Position numbers and translations under genes: made by a program. From Torymus aiolomorphi (Eukaryota > Arthropoda > Insecta > Hymenoptera > Torymidae), in assembly GCA_036365515.1 (NCBI GenBank), contig CM070875.1, positions 94,411,628 to 94,475,627 of the forward strand: a stretch of DNA of 64,000 bases, given 5' to 3'. This document shows, in pieces, positions 62,635 through 64,000 of this stretch (position 1 is the first letter of the stretch; each line of letters begins with the position of its first letter). The notes beneath the pieces are model-generated. The model had not been told where the DNA came from and did not search any database. It was given only the letters and a program-made list of their open reading frames with translations.

Positions 62635-63055
62635 TGTGGTTGTGCTCGTGAACACGCGGGAATATTAAAATAAAGTCAATACTCACTCACACAATTACAC
62701 CAAAACTTACTTTATTATAAAAGCACTTATATTCTAATTACAAAAAGAGTTTACATAGTTTGTGAGATTAAAGATCATAAAATAAACAAATTTTCATCAA
62801 AAATCTATCGCTGCACTTAATGATAATCGCGAGGCCACCCCATAATGCACGAGAGATACAGAACGTTACAGCAGCGGCGGATGGTAAAGCGTACGTCCGT
62901 GCTCGATCAAGGTTCACGCGGGTCTCTTGAGAGAGAAGATCTCGCGCGGGACGAGAGTTTGCTTGCGCTGCCGCGGCGCGCTCTTCGTGCTCGTTGCGTC
63001 AGGGAGGTCGCGCCGTTCGTCGGGAAGAACCCGTGATGAGGCAGAAACCGCCACA
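62635..63055 (-). repeat. 5' LTR of Gypsy D
   Basis: On the minus strand it starts TGTGGCGG at 63055 and ends AACCACA at 62635 (TGTGG/CCACA inverted ends), 421 bp. A primer-site-like TTGGTGATCCCGC follows at once, then gag. AATAAA lies near 62710. Confidence 0.8.
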
Positions 63056-64000
63056 AAATGTGTTGTTTTATTATAATCTATAACTTTAACATTTATAATT
63101 TGTGTGAAGTTAGATCCTGCCAAGTTATAGCCGTAAATCATCCATGTTATATATATTAGGCGTTTAAAATGGATTTTATCGGATTAAGCTCATTAGGAAT
63201 CGATTGTACATGAAAATGTTAAACGGGAAAACTTTTTCTTTTGTTATATTCTCCAAATTTTACATTTCTAATTTGTATGAAATAAGATCCTGTCAATTTA
63301 TAGCCGAAAATCGCCCATTTTATGTATATTTTGGTGTTTAAAATCGTTTTTGTAAGTCTAACTCGTTAGGAGCTGATTTACATGAAAATGCTAAATAGGA
63401 AAAAGTATTGTTTTATTATAATCTACCACTTTTGTATTTGGCATTTTTGTGTAAAATCAAATCCTGTCAAGTTATAGCCGAAAATCGTTTATTTTATGTA
63501 TATTTTGGCGTTTAAAATCGTTTTTATAAGTCTAACCGTCAGGAGTTGATTTTACATGAAAATTTTAAATAGAAAAAAGTTTTGTTTTATTATAATCTAC
63601 CACTTTTGTATTTGACATTTTTGTGTAAAATCAAATCCTGTCAAGTTCTAGCCGAAAATCGTTTATTTTATGTATATTTTGGCGTTTAAAATCGTTTTTA
63701 TAAGTCTAACCATCAGGAGTTGATTTTACATGAAAATGTTAAATGGAAAAAAGTTTTTTTTATTATAATCTACCACTTTTGTATTTGACATTTTTGTGTA
63801 AAATCAAATCCTGTCAAGTTCCAGCCGAAAATCGTTCATTTTATGTATATTTTGGCGTTTAAAATCGTTTTTATAAGTCTGACCGTCAGGAGTTGATTTT
63901 ACATGAAAATGTTAAATAGAAAAAAGTTTTATTTTATTATAGTCTACAACTTTTGTATTTGACATTTTTGTGTAAAATCAAATCCTGTCAAGTTCTAGCC
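63056..64000. repeat. Satellite array, ~174-bp monomer, right part
   Basis: TTTTATTATAATCTA or a close variant recurs at 63066, 63239, 63411, 63585, 63758 and 63932 (steps 172-174). Other landmarks in each monomer are ATCCTGTCAAGTT, AGCCGAAAATCG, GGCGTTTAAAATCG and TTTACATGAAAATG. The first monomers resemble those left of Gypsy D. Later ones form a more homogeneous subfamily. The array runs off the window. Confidence 0.9.

Overview
This is eukaryotic, almost certainly arthropod, intergenic DNA. It holds spliceosomal introns inside transposase genes, insect-style Gypsy and BEL/Pao retrotransposons, a LINE ORF1, a 174-bp satellite and very long CA/TA/GA microsatellites. The repeat mix suggests an insect, perhaps a hymenopteran, but no conserved host gene is present to confirm that. 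I find no rRNA gene, CRISPR array or operon. The DNA is AT-rich except inside GC-rich LTRs and one CpG-rich patch near 57.7-58.1 kb.

Layout. 1-1.4 kb: broken copy of an uncharacterised transposon-like gene (minus), with a second copy at 41.5-43.0 kb (plus). 3.3-8.9 kb: decayed Gypsy element A (1230-bp 5' LTR, gag, pol, no 3' LTR), abutting a LINE reduced to ORF1, 3' UTR and A-rich tail (8.9-10.25 kb). 10.9-11.7 kb: tandem repeats. 11.76-28.75 kb: a nest. An old element with ~600-bp inverted ends holds a MITE (25.68-26.42 kb), a second repeat with a 325-bp CA tract (26.88-28.61 kb), and Gypsy B (12398-25672, TSD CACG). Gypsy B is itself split by a DDE_1-type DNA transposon with ~850-bp inverted ends (14.86-20.0 kb).

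29.2-31.4 kb: tRNA-like SINE head and a minus-strand pseudogene of an uncharacterised family. 32.26-32.33 kb: a type III hammerhead ribozyme on the minus strand with every core residue in place. 33.03-38.76 kb: a second, better preserved member of the long-TIR DNA transposon family, flanked by TAA. 40.0-40.8 kb: LINE reverse transcriptase 3' fragment. 43.0-48.06 kb: Gypsy C (minus), the best preserved pol here, with a complete -1 frameshift signal at the gag/pol join. 48.1-49.9 kb: BEL/Pao remnant. 50.5-51.0 kb: large palindrome whose centre resembles a hammerhead core.

52.2-56.2 kb: the least ordinary stretch. It has an intact 99-residue ORF behind a small 5' intron and an array of CCAAT boxes, a truncated duplicate of that unit, and next to it three decayed genes of a Polinton/Maverick (adintovirus-like) element: packaging ATPase with Walker A and B, a small basic/hydrophobic protein, and a small downstream virion-type protein. 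57.4-58.1 kb: a long hairpin and a CpG-rich possible promoter/first exon. 59.9-64 kb: a ~174-bp satellite array interrupted by truncated Gypsy D (60236-63055, minus), which also keeps a -1 slippery site.

The genes do not form one pathway. They are independent mobile elements that inserted into and broke one another. Most coding regions carry stops, frameshifts or deletions. Those that still read cleanly are the 99-residue ORF, the Gypsy C protease-RT-RNase H frame, the Gypsy D protease-RT frame and the LINE ORF1.
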